Source of the DNA: CAIKMD01 sp963702925 | Lineage (GTDB): Bacteria; Pseudomonadota; Alphaproteobacteria; ATCC43930; CGMCC-115725 | Length of the DNA: 64,000 nucleotides | Direction: 5' to 3' | Assembly (NCBI GenBank): GCA_963702925.1 | Contig: OY969771.1 | Location: forward strand, 4,030,001-4,094,000 | Part shown: piece by piece, positions 37,263-45,676 of the stretch | Numbering within the stretch: the first letter of the stretch is position 1 | How the letters are laid out: each line of letters begins with the position of its first letter | The notes under the pieces: generated by a model | What the model was told of the DNA's origin: nothing | Databases searched by the model: none | Seen by the model: only the letters and a program-made list of their open reading frames with translations | Made by a program: the position numbers and the translations under genes

Positions 37263-38432
37263 ATGGGCAAGCTTGTGACGACGGTAAGCGCGGCCGGTAT
37301 AGCGCTCGGCCTCGTGGCTGGGCTCTCTGCCCCGGCTGACGCACAGTCGCAATACAATTGGTCGGGCCTCTATTTGGGCGCGAATTTCGGCGGCGGCTTT
37401 GGCGGCAATACGACAACGGCTGCGCCCAACAGCGACGCATTTTCCCAGGCCACGCTGAGCAGCGCTTTTGCTGCGGGCGTAGTGCCCTCGCGAGCCTCGT
37501 TGCATCAGAGCGGCGTCATCGGCGGCCTTCAAGCGCGCTATAATTGGCAGTTTGGCAACGTCGTGTTGGGCCCCGACTTCGATGTGAACGGCGCAAATAT
37601 TTCGGATACGAAGTCTATTTCAACGGCTGTTACCGGCTTTCCTGCTGGAAGTTTTTCAGTCAAACAGAACCTTGATTTCTTGACCACTCTGCGCGGACAA
37701 ATCGGGTTCACCCCGATGAATCGGCTGCTCCTTTTCGCGAATGCCGGTTTGGCTGTTGGGCATGTGAATTACAATGCCAACGGATCTTTCCCAGCCGCTT
37801 CTTATGGTACCTCCACTTCGCACATGAATTTTGGGGGAACGGCCGGAGCCGGTGTTGAATATGCGGTGACCGACAACCTCACGGTCCGCGGCGAGTATAT
37901 GTTCGTCGACCTCGGAAGCCAGCGCGTGTTTGTGTCAGGTTCGCCTGGGGGCGTTGCAACGGCTCAGACCGCGCTCTCGTACCAGAACTATTATCATATC
38001 TTCCGCCTCGGCGTGACCTATCACTTTGCGCCGCCCGCGCCGCCGCCGCCAACGCCCGCGGTTGCGCCGGCGCCGCCTCCGCCGCCTCCGGCCGCGGTGC
38101 CCTCGAAGCAGGACTTCATCGTGTTCTTCGAGTTCGACAAGTCGACCCTGACGCCGGAAGGCCAGCAAGTGGTGAACGCCGCGGCGGCCGCCTACAAGAA
38201 GGGCGGCAGCGCGAAGATGGCGGTTGCGGGCTACACCGACCGTGCGGGTACGCCGACCTACAACATGAAGCTGTCGCAACGTCGCGCGGAGACGGTGCAT
38301 GCGGCGCTGGTGAAGCTCGGCGTTCCGGACAGCCAGATCGGCGTGTCGTGGCATGGCGAGGAGAATCCGCGGGTTCCGACGCCTGACGGCGTGCGCGAGC
38401 CGCAGAACCGCCGCGTCGAGATCGAATTCTGA
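37263..38432 (+). CDS. OmpA-family outer membrane protein, first of a tandem pair
   Basis: The 389-residue protein has a signal peptide (about 1-27), an eight-strand-type Omp25-like beta barrel (about 30-255, starting YNWSGLYLGANFGGGFGG), a Pro-rich hinge and an OmpA/MotB-type peptidoglycan-binding domain (about 275-389). Barrel and tail have very different evolutionary signals: the barrel is distinct from that of the next gene, while hinge and tail are identical to it at DNA level. It likely anchors the outer membrane to the wall. Its own terminator follows at 38466-38495. Confidence 0.92.
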   Translation: MGKLVTTVSAAGIALGLVAGLSAPADAQSQYNWSGLYLGANFGGGFGGNTTTAAPNSDAFSQATLSSAFAAGVVPSRASLHQSGVIGGLQARYNWQFGNVVLGPDFDVNGANISDTKSISTAVTGFPAGSFSVKQNLDFLTTLRGQIGFTPMNRLLLFANAGLAVGHVNYNANGSFPAASYGTSTSHMNFGGTAGAGVEYAVTDNLTVRGEYMFVDLGSQRVFVSGSPGGVATAQTALSYQNYYHIFRLGVTYHFAPPAPPPPTPAVAPAPPPPPPAAVPSKQDFIVFFEFDKSTLTPEGQQVVNAAAAAYKKGGSAKMAVAGYTDRAGTPTYNMKLSQRRAETVHAALVKLGVPDSQIGVSWHGEENPRVPTPDGVREPQNRRVEIEF

Positions 38433-38459
38433 TCGATCGCGTCGCGCAAGAAGGTTGAA
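38055..38459 (+). repeat. 405-bp exact direct repeat, copy 1
   Basis: This copy covers part of the Pro-rich hinge, the whole OmpA-like domain, the stop codon and 27 bases beyond. By eye it is base-for-base identical to 39339-39743. The offset is 1284 bases. Outside these limits the two genes differ, which indicates recent duplication or gene conversion. Confidence 0.93.
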
Positions 38460-38465
38460 GAAACG

Positions 38466-38495
38466 GATCGGCCCGGGCATTGTCCCGAGCCGATC
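38466..38495 (+). terminator. hairpin after the first OmpA gene
   Basis: GATCGGC (38466-38472) pairs with GCCGATC (38489-38495), and CGGG with CCCG inside it, with one mismatch. A short T stretch follows. It probably ends the first porin transcript, so each porin may have its own promoter. Confidence 0.65.
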
Positions 38496-38627
38496 ACTTT
38501 CGGGGACGGATAGCGCCGGCGCAGTTACATGCGCGCGGCGCTATCGCTGACTCCCGAGAGGGTGTTGGACTGAACGAGAGCGACGTCGGAGAGACGGTGT
38601 AAGAATGGATCTTTTCAGGAGCATCCT

Positions 38628-39716
38628 ATGAACAATAAGCGGAGCTTATTGCTAGCCGCGGCCTTGCTAACGCTGACCGCATCGAGCGCTTTCGCACAGA
38701 GCGGCAGCGGCACGAGCGGGCCCTATGTGCGTCTCGAAGGCGGTTGGTCGCATCCCACGGATATGACCAGCAGCGGCCTGCCCGGTCTCACGGGCGGCGC
38801 GATCAAACGGGACGACGGCTACATCGTCGGCGGTGCCGCCGGCTACAAATGGGGCCCGTGGCGCGCCGAGCTCAATCTCGATTACAGCGAGAACGACGCG
38901 AAGTCGGGAACCAATCTATTCGCCGGTGCGTCGAATTCCTCGGCGAGCCTGAAGGGCAGCACCTCGAATCTCGCCTTCATGGTCAATGGCTATTACGACA
39001 TCGCGACCGGGACGCCGTTTGTTCCTTATATCGGCTTGGGCATCGGTGGCAGCTATTTCCGCTTCAACCAGCTCAACACCACAAACAAGACGCCCAACAT
39101 CCAGATCGCAAATGGCGGCGATTACGTCTTCGCCTATCAGCCGATCGTCGGCGTTCAGTACCTCATCAACGACCAATGGTCGGCCGGGGTCGAGTATCGC
39201 TATTTCGGCACTCTGGATCCGACGATCAAATACTCGCTGGATCCGCAGGCGAGGCGCTTCACGGTGAACAATGCGAGCCACAATGTGTTGGCGAGCATCA
39301 CCTTCCACTTCTTCCCGCCGCCGCCTCCGCCGCCGACACCCGCGGTTGCGCCGGCGCCGCCTCCGCCGCCTCCGGCCGCGGTGCCCTCGAAGCAGGACTT
39401 CATCGTGTTCTTCGAGTTCGACAAGTCGACCCTGACGCCGGAAGGCCAGCAAGTGGTGAACGCCGCGGCGGCCGCCTACAAGAAGGGCGGCAGCGCGAAG
39501 ATGGCGGTTGCGGGCTACACCGACCGTGCGGGTACGCCGACCTACAACATGAAGCTGTCGCAACGTCGCGCGGAGACGGTGCATGCGGCGCTGGTGAAGC
39601 TCGGCGTTCCGGACAGCCAGATCGGCGTGTCGTGGCATGGCGAGGAGAATCCGCGGGTTCCGACGCCTGACGGCGTGCGCGAGCCGCAGAACCGCCGCGT
39701 CGAGATCGAATTCTGA
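38628..39716 (+). CDS. OmpA-family outer membrane protein, second of a tandem pair
   Basis: The 362-residue protein has a signal peptide (about 1-23, ending AFAQ), a beta barrel (about 28-225; GPYVRLEGGWSHP at its start, ending ITFHFF), a Pro-rich hinge and an OmpA-like domain with GYTDRAG and NRRVEIEF, residues that bind peptidoglycan. The barrel resembles classical OmpA more than the Omp25-like barrel of the upstream gene. From the hinge onward the sequence is identical to that gene. A strong intrinsic terminator follows. Confidence 0.92.
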   Translation: MNNKRSLLLAAALLTLTASSAFAQSGSGTSGPYVRLEGGWSHPTDMTSSGLPGLTGGAIKRDDGYIVGGAAGYKWGPWRAELNLDYSENDAKSGTNLFAGASNSSASLKGSTSNLAFMVNGYYDIATGTPFVPYIGLGIGGSYFRFNQLNTTNKTPNIQIANGGDYVFAYQPIVGVQYLINDQWSAGVEYRYFGTLDPTIKYSLDPQARRFTVNNASHNVLASITFHFFPPPPPPPTPAVAPAPPPPPPAAVPSKQDFIVFFEFDKSTLTPEGQQVVNAAAAAYKKGGSAKMAVAGYTDRAGTPTYNMKLSQRRAETVHAALVKLGVPDSQIGVSWHGEENPRVPTPDGVREPQNRRVEIEF

Positions 39717-39743
39717 TCGATCGCGTCGCGCAAGAAGGTTGAA
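39339..39743 (+). repeat. 405-bp exact direct repeat, copy 2
   Basis: Identical by eye to 38055-38459, covering hinge, OmpA-like domain, stop codon and 27 bases beyond. Homologous recombination between the copies would delete 1284 bases and fuse the first barrel to this tail, leaving one intact gene. Confidence 0.93.
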
Positions 39744-39747
39744 ACGG

Positions 39748-39780
39748 ATCGGCCCGGGCATTTCCCGGGCCGATTGCTTT
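39748..39780 (+). terminator. intrinsic terminator after the second OmpA gene
   Basis: ATCGGCCCGGG (39748-39758) pairs perfectly with CCCGGGCCGAT (39764-39774) around a five-base loop, followed by TGCTTTT. It is a cleaner version of the hairpin behind the first OmpA gene. Confidence 0.8.
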
Positions 39781-39828
39781 TGGGGTATCGATGTCGGGTT
39801 CGGCTCGCCCGCGAGCGGCGCCGGCGCG

Positions 39829-40299
39829 TTATTCGCCGCGTTCGTTTTTCGATTCGTCGAAAAACCGCACGCGCTTGTAGCCGGGGCCGCCGAGCGAGCG
39901 GCGCTCGACGATCGGTGCGCGACGCACCACGGCCGGTGTCGTCGGCGCAAAGCCGGCAGGCGGCGCCGTGCGCGCTGACACACCGGGGCGTGCGGCGCGC
40001 TTGGGCGCAGCGCCTTTCTTCGGGCCGGCGCGCTTCGGCGTTTCCGGCGCCTTGCGCACTTTCAGATGACGCGCGCCGATGACCTGCCCGTCGAGCGTTT
40101 TGATCGCGGCTTCGACCGCGCTCGGCGGCGCAAGCGCGACCAGACCACGTGGCGGACGGGTCACGTCGCCGCGCGGGTGTTCGATCACCGCGCCGATGAC
40201 CAAACCGAAATCATCGAACAGCGCCGCCAAGGCCGAACCGGAAAAATCCTCGGGCATGTTCGTGACAACAATATTGCCTTTGAATGGTGCCGCGCGCAT
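39829..40299 (-). CDS. RNA recognition motif (RRM) protein
   Basis: The 156-residue product begins with an RRM domain (about 8-85): NIVVTNMPEDF corresponds to RNP2 and PRGLVALAPP to the degenerate RNP1 position. A basic, Pro/Ala/Lys-rich tail follows, ending YKRVRFFDESKNERGE. Bacterial RRM proteins bind RNA and are often involved in cold adaptation or mRNA regulation; the target is unknown. RNP1 lacks the usual aromatic residues, so binding may be weak or different. It converges on the OmpA pair. Confidence 0.75.
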   Translation of the reverse strand: MRAAPFKGNIVVTNMPEDFSGSALAALFDDFGLVIGAVIEHPRGDVTRPPRGLVALAPPSAVEAAIKTLDGQVIGARHLKVRKAPETPKRAGPKKGAAPKRAARPGVSARTAPPAGFAPTTPAVVRRAPIVERRSLGGPGYKRVRFFDESKNERGE

Positions 40300-40324
40300 G
40301 TCTCCGCTGTCCTTCAGTCGTCCT

Positions 40325-40552
40325 TTAGTTTGGCCATATCATAGCGGCATCCCCTGCGAAGCGCCGCAGGATTTCGCGGAACTCTCCCTTGTCGAACACG
40401 CATGGAATAGCCGTGCCGGCGGCGGGTTTCCGCGGCGCGGCGGCGGCATAGCGGCGGCGATGCTTGCGCGCGGGCTGGCCAATTTGTCGCACCAAAACGC
40501 GCACGGGATCGCGTCCTTTTGTGACGAGTTGCGTGTCGGATGGCACAGGCAT
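40325..40552 (-). CDS. possible 75-residue basic protein
   Basis: The frame encodes a basic, Arg/Ala-rich N-terminal part and ends IPCVFDKGEFREILRRFAG plus seven residues. The end looks protein-like, the start does not. It fills the 255-base gap between the RRM gene and the decarboxylase genes. No family or ribosome site is recognised, and it may be a remnant or noise. Confidence 0.25.
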   Translation of the reverse strand: MPVPSDTQLVTKGRDPVRVLVRQIGQPARKHRRRYAAAAPRKPAAGTAIPCVFDKGEFREILRRFAGDAAMIWPN

Positions 40553-40554
40553 CG

Positions 40555-41127
40555 TTAACCGCGCCGTCTCGCGATCGCTTGCTTGAATTCACGCAGCCTT
40601 TCGCTCGAATTGACGTAACCATAATCTTGCGGCGACGCGTCGCCGGCGACGACTTTCAGATCGACGAAAACCGGACCGTCCAGCGCGAGGATACGCGGGA
40701 GCTCGGTGGCGAAGCGGTCGAGCTCGGCGAATTCGAAGCTGTGGCGAATTCCCGCTTCGCGCGCGATGCCGGCGAAGTTGATGCGTCCCTGTCCGGGGAT
40801 CGGATGGCTGCCATTGGCTTCGTAGCAGCCATTCTCGAAAACGAAGTGATAGAGGTTCCTGGGCGCGGCGTTGGCGATGGTCACGAGGCTGCCGAGATTC
40901 ATCAGCAAACTGCCGTCGCCGTCGAACACCATTACTTTGCGATCCGGCATGCCGAGCGCCAATCCCAAGCCCCAAGACGAGCCTTGTCCCATCGCTCCGG
41001 ACGAATAGAGGTTGAGCGGGCTCGGCGCGACTCGTCGTAGGTCCAGCCCGGTATTGTAGACGGCCATGATCGCGGCATCGCCGCGGTGGCGGATGATGGC
41101 GGCAATGCCATCGTCGCGGCGCATCAT
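40555..41127 (-). CDS. TPP-binding subunit of a two-part decarboxylase (ComE-like)
   Basis: The 190-residue protein is the C-terminal, diphosphate-binding half of a thiamine-diphosphate enzyme: VFDGDGSLLMNLGSL holds the GDG motif, and the NGCYEANG segment supplies the Asn end of the motif. Size and split match the beta subunits of sulfopyruvate or phosphonopyruvate decarboxylases. Its ATG overlaps the stop of the alpha-like gene (ATGA), so the two subunits are made together. No coenzyme M or phosphonate genes are nearby, so the substrate is open. Confidence 0.85.
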   Translation of the reverse strand: MMRRDDGIAAIIRHRGDAAIMAVYNTGLDLRRVAPSPLNLYSSGAMGQGSSWGLGLALGMPDRKVMVFDGDGSLLMNLGSLVTIANAAPRNLYHFVFENGCYEANGSHPIPGQGRINFAGIAREAGIRHSFEFAELDRFATELPRILALDGPVFVDLKVVAGDASPQDYGYVNSSERLREFKQAIARRRG

Positions 41128-41636
41128 GGCTTCACCGTCTGGCCAATCAATGCCGCCATGGGGCGCGAGGTCGCGTAAGCGCGCTCGATCGCGGCGGGCA
41201 GCAAAGCCGCATCGGGCGATCCCTCGAGGCAGAAATGCTCGATCCCGAGCGTATCGAGCATGGGCTCGACGATCCTGACGCCGAAGCTTCTCGACTGCCG
41301 CGGCGGCAGGTTGGGCTCCTTCGCGAGCAGACCCACCAGCATGCAGACGGGTTGCTCCTGTTCGCAGGCGATGCCGCGGATCGCATTGATCGAGTCGAGC
41401 ATTCCGGTGTGCTGGATCAACAACACCGCACGCCGTCCGGCAATGGCGAGCCCGGCACAGATCGCGACGCCCTCATCTTCTTTGCACAGGCGGACGAGCT
41501 TGAATTCCCCGCCGCGCGCGACCGGCCACAACAGGCCATTGCTCGTGACGATATCCGGCACGGAAACCAGGAATTCAATTTTTGCTTGTTTCAGGGCGGC
41601 GATGATCGCGGATCCCGACAGGCCGGTTTCCGTCAT
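41124..41636 (-). CDS. alpha subunit of a two-part TPP decarboxylase (ComD-like)
   Basis: The 170-residue protein is the N-terminal, pyrimidine-binding half of a TPP enzyme. The catalytic Glu is in RLCKEDEGVAICAGLAIAG, with the further landmark LIQHTGMLDSINAIRG. It resembles the alpha subunit of sulfopyruvate decarboxylase and the N-terminal half of phosphonopyruvate decarboxylase. The beta subunit gene overlaps its stop codon. The likely product is an aldehyde (sulfo- or phosphonoacetaldehyde) plus CO2; the specific substrate is inferred only from family. Confidence 0.85.
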   Translation of the reverse strand: MTETGLSGSAIIAALKQAKIEFLVSVPDIVTSNGLLWPVARGGEFKLVRLCKEDEGVAICAGLAIAGRRAVLLIQHTGMLDSINAIRGIACEQEQPVCMLVGLLAKEPNLPPRQSRSFGVRIVEPMLDTLGIEHFCLEGSPDAALLPAAIERAYATSRPMAALIGQTVKP

Positions 41637-41754
41637 GGCGGCGTCACTCCCCTCGCGCTTTCGTCGATCCTACCAGCTTCGAAGCAAACGGTGCAAATTC
41701 GCGGCTAAAAGCGCATTGACCCTTCTCTTGTGGGCCAATACCGTCTCCGCCGGT

Positions 41755-43014
41755 ATGACACAAGAATCCGAACGCGTGGGAGGAGACCGGCTACGGCGCG
41801 TGCTTGCTTGCTTCGGCCCCGGTTATGTGATCGCGGTGGGCTATGTCGATCCCGGCAATTGGGCAACCGACATCGCGGCCGGCGCGCGTTACGGCTTCGT
41901 GCTGTTGAGCGTGGTTTTGGCCGCTTGCGCCGCCGCTGCGTTTCTTCAGACCCTGTCGGTGCGGCTGGCGGTTGCCACCGGCAAGGACCTTGCGCGCCTC
42001 ATTCGCGAGCGCTTCCCGCGGCCGGTCGTGCCCTTTCTCTGGCTTATTGCCGAGATCGCCTTGATCACGACCGATCTGGCCGAAATGCTCGGCGGCGCTG
42101 TCGCGTTGAAGCTCCTGTTCGGTTTGTCCTTGATCGTCAGCGTCGTGCTCGGATCGGTGGTGACACTGATGCTGATCTCGCTGCCGGAGCGCGACGGCCG
42201 TACCTTGCAGTGGATTCTCGGCGCGCTCGTGGCCTTCATCGGCGCGTGCTTTCTGATCGAGCTCGGCTTGGCGCGTCCGGACAGCGGTGCCATCTTTGGC
42301 GGGTACGTCCCGCATCTCGACATCGTGCGCGATCCCGGCATGCTTTATCTTTCGCTCGGCATCGTCGGCGCAACGATCATGCCGCACAATATCTACCTTC
42401 ATGCCGGCCTCACGCAGCAGCGGATGGAGGTGGTCAAAGAGCGCGACCGGCACAGCGCTCTTGCCCTCATGTCGCTCGATACCTGGCTGGCGCTCGGCCT
42501 TGCCTTCCTGGTCAATTCGGCGATCTTGATCCTGGCGGCTTCCGCCTTTCATGCCAGTTACGCTGAGGCCGTGCAGGGCATCGCCGATGCCTATGCCCTG
42601 CTCGGGCGCGTGCTCGGCACCACGGTCGCGTCACTGCTCTTCGCCGTGGCGCTGCTCGCCTCGGGGCAAAGCTCGATCACCACCGGAACCATGGCCGGCC
42701 AGATCGTGACTCAAGGGTTCTTGGATCTGCGCATGCGGCCTTGGCTGCGCGCCGTCCTTACCCGCGGCGCGGCGCTGGTGCCCGCTGTGGCGTTTCTCGC
42801 CTTGAGCGGCGAGACGCGGGTCGATGGGCTGCTCATTCTGAGCCAGGTCGTGCTCGGACTTGCGCTGCCCTTCGTGCTGTTTCCCTTGCTGGTCCTGCTG
42901 GAGGACAAGGCCTTGATGGGGCCGCTCGCGCCCGGACCGGCCACGCGCTTTGTCGCCTGGTCGCTGGTTCTCGTTCTGACGGCGCTCAATCTCTGGCTGC
43001 TGATCTCGGGATAG
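41755..43014 (+). CDS. NRAMP divalent metal transporter
   Basis: The 419-residue protein has about eleven membrane helices and both NRAMP metal-site motifs: DPGNWATD in helix 1 and the MPHN motif (ATIMPHNIYLHAGL) in helix 6, which coordinate Mn2+ or Fe2+ during proton-coupled uptake. It is close to the MntH type. The ATG at 41755 sets the N-terminus about 30 residues before helix 1; no strong ribosome site is visible and upstream codons are open but not protein-like. No Fur or MntR box was recognised. Confidence 0.9.
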   Translation: MTQESERVGGDRLRRVLACFGPGYVIAVGYVDPGNWATDIAAGARYGFVLLSVVLAACAAAAFLQTLSVRLAVATGKDLARLIRERFPRPVVPFLWLIAEIALITTDLAEMLGGAVALKLLFGLSLIVSVVLGSVVTLMLISLPERDGRTLQWILGALVAFIGACFLIELGLARPDSGAIFGGYVPHLDIVRDPGMLYLSLGIVGATIMPHNIYLHAGLTQQRMEVVKERDRHSALALMSLDTWLALGLAFLVNSAILILAASAFHASYAEAVQGIADAYALLGRVLGTTVASLLFAVALLASGQSSITTGTMAGQIVTQGFLDLRMRPWLRAVLTRGAALVPAVAFLALSGETRVDGLLILSQVVLGLALPFVLFPLLVLLEDKALMGPLAPGPATRFVAWSLVLVLTALNLWLLISG

Positions 43015-43070
43015 GCCAATATCTCGTCCGGGCGCGGCAACAACCAAAGCGCCACAGAGGAGGAGACGAC

Positions 43071-43601
43071 ATGGCATCACCGGCAAAATCGAGCTCGATC
43101 GAAGAGCGGCTGCAAGCGATCGAGGACCGGCTTGAGATCATCAACCTCATTGCCGGGCATCCGCCCGGCGCCGACAGCGCGTCGCGCGATTATGCGGCGT
43201 CGTTCTGGACCGATGACGGCATCGTCGACATGGGCGACGGCGCCAAAAGCTACAAGGCGATGATGGCGATCCTCGATTCGCCGGGCTTCAAGACGGCGCA
43301 AGCGCAAGGCATTTGCCATTTCGCGGGGCTGCCGCATATCGAGCTCGACGGCGATACCGCGATCGCGACCTCTTATCTGCAGATCCTCGCGGCCGATCCC
43401 AAGGGCGAGGCTTTCGAGCTGTCGGCCCATGGCACCTCGAAAGGTTTTCGCGTGCTGCGCCTTTCGGCCAATCGCTGGGAGCTCGTGCGCACACCGGAGG
43501 GCTGGCGCATCAAGAACCGCACCTGGCGCTCGATGGACAGCGCGCCTGCGCGCGAGATTCTGCGCGGCGTGGCCGAGCGGCGCGCGCTAAAGACGCTATA
43601 G
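43071..43601 (+). CDS. SnoaL/NTF2-like protein
   Basis: The 176-residue protein starts with an amphipathic helix (SIEERLQAIEDRLEIINLI) and shows the cone-shaped SnoaL_4/NTF2 fold pattern: YAASFWTDDGIVDMG, GICHFAGLPHIELDGDTAIATSYL and WRIKNRTWRSMD. Members include ring hydroxylase small subunits, dehydratases and cyclases; the function here is unknown. A GAGGAGGAGA ribosome site precedes the ATG. It follows the NRAMP gene by 56 bases, and its last 6 bases overlap the convergent cinA-like gene. Confidence 0.82.
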   Translation: MASPAKSSSIEERLQAIEDRLEIINLIAGHPPGADSASRDYAASFWTDDGIVDMGDGAKSYKAMMAILDSPGFKTAQAQGICHFAGLPHIELDGDTAIATSYLQILAADPKGEAFELSAHGTSKGFRVLRLSANRWELVRTPEGWRIKNRTWRSMDSAPAREILRGVAERRALKTL

Positions 43602-44078
43602 TTCGATCGCGTGCGCCAGCAGGTCGAGCGCCGCCGCGGCGAAGGCGCGCATATTGGCGATCCGGTCGCCGCTTCCGGTTTCGATCGTGATGCTGCGCTC
43701 GATCGGTCCCGTCGCCGCGATGCAGCTATGGCCAGGCGCGTCGCCATAGCGATTGCCGGTCGGGCCGGTCGCGCCGGTTTCCGCAAGGCCCCAATCCGCA
43801 GCGAAGCGCTCGCGCACCCGGCGGGCGGCGATCAGCGCGTAGGCTTCGGTGGAGGCTCTCACGCCGGCGAGATCGCTTGCGCCGAGGCCGAGCAGAACCT
43901 CGCGCGCTTTCTGGGTGTAGACGACGCCGCCACCGAGGAAATAATCCGAGGCGCCGGGAATGGCGAGCAGCGCGCTCGAAATCAACCCGCCGGTCGAGGA
44001 TTCGGCGATCGCGATACGGTGCTTCTTCGCGCGCAACAGCGCGGCAATCCTCTCCGCGTGCGGTAATAGACTGTCCAT
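43596..44078 (-). CDS. CinA C-terminal domain nicotinamide-nucleotide amidohydrolase
   Basis: The 160-residue protein corresponds to the stand-alone C-terminal CinA (PncC) domain, which deamidates NMN to nicotinate mononucleotide in pyridine nucleotide recycling. Signatures are IAIAESSTGGLISSALLAIPGASDYF and GLAETGATGPTGNRYGDAPG. No N-terminal competence-damage domain is present. The 3' end overlaps the SnoaL-like gene by 6 bases on the opposite strand. Confidence 0.92.
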   Translation of the reverse strand: MDSLLPHAERIAALLRAKKHRIAIAESSTGGLISSALLAIPGASDYFLGGGVVYTQKAREVLLGLGASDLAGVRASTEAYALIAARRVRERFAADWGLAETGATGPTGNRYGDAPGHSCIAATGPIERSITIETGSGDRIANMRAFAAAALDLLAHAIEL

Positions 44079-44105
44079 CGCGGTCGCCTCCCGGTCGGCG
44101 TGCGT

Positions 44106-44387
44106 CTAGCGCTGTTGCACGGTGACTTTGACGGATTTACTTGCCGCCCTGCGATCAACGCGAGGCCTCCACCAGTTGTCGAGATAGCGGGCCGCTATCT
44201 CAGCGATGGCCTCAACGTCAGCTTGACCGAAGGGATCGTAAGGATTTGCGCTCTCTACCCTATAGAGCGTTACGCGATCATCATCGACTCTAAATGAAAC
44301 GACGCAGTCTTGCGTCGTCATCCTCCCGAATTTTGATGACTCGACGTATTCGAAACGCCAGTTCTTGGTGTCGTTGTCTGTCAGCAT
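44106..44387 (-). CDS. hypothetical 93-residue protein
   Basis: The product has no signal peptide or membrane helix; it looks like a small alpha/beta protein (FGRMTTQDCVVSFRVDDDR, then an AIAEIAARYLDNWW helix) with a basic tail. Its codons are more AT-rich than those of the neighbours, a hint of recent acquisition. It starts at an ATG at 44387 and ends 28 bases before the cinA-like gene begins. No family was recognised. Confidence 0.5.
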   Translation of the reverse strand: MLTDNDTKNWRFEYVESSKFGRMTTQDCVVSFRVDDDRVTLYRVESANPYDPFGQADVEAIAEIAARYLDNWWRPRVDRRAASKSVKVTVQQR

Positions 44388-44519
44388 AGCGGTCTCGCTA
44401 ACGCGGTTGGGTGAAACAACTTGAGATTGGGGATGCTAGCTATCGGACCAAGCGACCGCCCTGCACTGATTTTTTTACCACGACCGGTGGACACGACTCA
44501 ACGGCCTTGTGTCGCAGGC

Positions 44520-45050
44520 CTAAGTCAGGCCGAGCATGCCAAGCATGCCCGCAGCGGCGAAAATCCACAACGGATTGAAATCGGTGCCGAGCGCGACGGT
44601 GGCGGTGACGGCGGTAATCGCGAAAGTCGTCCAATCATGATCGGCCGCCGTGCTCAGCACATAGCCTGACGAGAAGACGAGGCCGATGGTGATCGGCGCC
44701 AGGCCCGCCTGGACCGCGCGCCGCCACGGCTGGTCGCGAAAGCGCAGCCACAGCCCGCCCACGACATAGGCGACCGTGCCGGCGGGCACGGCGATGGCGA
44801 GCGTCGCCATGATCGCGCCGAACAAGCCGGCCACTTTCCAGCCGATCAAGCCGAACATCAGGAAATTCGGGCCCGGCGCAGCTTGCGCGATGGCGAAGAA
44901 ATCGGCGAATTCCTGATCGCTTAGCCAGTGGTGCAGTTCGACGACGAAACGGTGCGCATCCGGCAGGACCACGTTCACGCCGCCGAAGGACAAAAGCGAC
45001 AAGACCGCGAATTGGGCGACCATCGCGCCGATATCGCCGCTTCCTTTCAT
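44520..45050 (-). CDS. chromate transporter, second half (short-chain CHR)
   Basis: The 176-residue membrane protein carries one CHR domain with about five helices (SFGGVNVVLPDAHRF, AIAQAAPGPNFLMF). Short CHR proteins occur as pairs that jointly make the equivalent of a full-length ChrA, which exports chromate or moves sulfate-like anions. The ATG overlaps the stop of the first half (ATGA), so the two are made in equal amounts. Chromate specificity is inferred from family. Confidence 0.88.
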   Translation of the reverse strand: MKGSGDIGAMVAQFAVLSLLSFGGVNVVLPDAHRFVVELHHWLSDQEFADFFAIAQAAPGPNFLMFGLIGWKVAGLFGAIMATLAIAVPAGTVAYVVGGLWLRFRDQPWRRAVQAGLAPITIGLVFSSGYVLSTAADHDWTTFAITAVTATVALGTDFNPLWIFAAAGMLGMLGLT

Positions 45051-45622
45051 CGCTGTCTCGCTTGTGCCCACCAGGCGAGCGCGATGCTCGGCGGCGCCAG
45101 CGCCAACAGCACATAGACGAGAGGAAATTTCAGCAAGCCCATGGCGATGAAGCCGGCCGCGCCGAACAGGATCGAGCGCGGTCGACTGCGGTGGGGGCGG
45201 GCGAGCCGGACGCCCACGGTGATGATGAAACCGGCGGCGGCGGCGGAGATACCGCTCAAGGCGCCATGCACGATCGCCATCTGCCCAAAGCTCGTGTAAA
45301 GCGCGCCGAGCGCCATGAAAATGCCGAGCGGCACGACCACGACGCCAGCCAACGCGGCGAGGGCGCCCGGTAGGCCATGTTGGCGCTGCCCGAGGCACAT
45401 GGCGAAGTTGACGATGTTGGGACCGGGCAGGAATTGGCACAGGCTCAGCGTTTCGGCAAAGTCCTCATTGGTCATCCAATGGCGCTTCTCCACCAAAGCG
45501 CGGTGCGCCCAATTGATCGCGCCGCCGAAGCCCGACAGGCTGATCTGAAGAAAAGCCACGAACAGATCGATCAGCCCGTCGCGCCCATGCCGCGGCGCGG
45601 CGAGGATTTGGGTGTCGCTCAT
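45047..45622 (-). CDS. chromate transporter, first half (short-chain CHR)
   Basis: The 191-residue partner has the CHR N-terminal signature ISLSGFGGAINWAHR and the proline-rich CQFLPGPNIVNFAMCLG loop, and about five membrane helices. It overlaps the second-half gene by four bases. The arrangement of two antiparallel half-transporters is well known for the short-chain CHR group. No chrB-like regulator is adjacent. Confidence 0.88.
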   Translation of the reverse strand: MSDTQILAAPRHGRDGLIDLFVAFLQISLSGFGGAINWAHRALVEKRHWMTNEDFAETLSLCQFLPGPNIVNFAMCLGQRQHGLPGALAALAGVVVVPLGIFMALGALYTSFGQMAIVHGALSGISAAAAGFIITVGVRLARPHRSRPRSILFGAAGFIAMGLLKFPLVYVLLALAPPSIALAWWAQARQR

Positions 45623-45676
45623 GCGCGCTTGGCCGTTTCCATCGATCGCTTGACGCCGGGTCGCGCCGGCCGCTTG

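Noticed and set aside
38041..38110. Pro-rich GC repeat as a possible microsatellite or CRISPR-like array
   Set aside because: It is the in-frame Pro/Ala hinge of an OmpA protein, with irregular units and no spacers.
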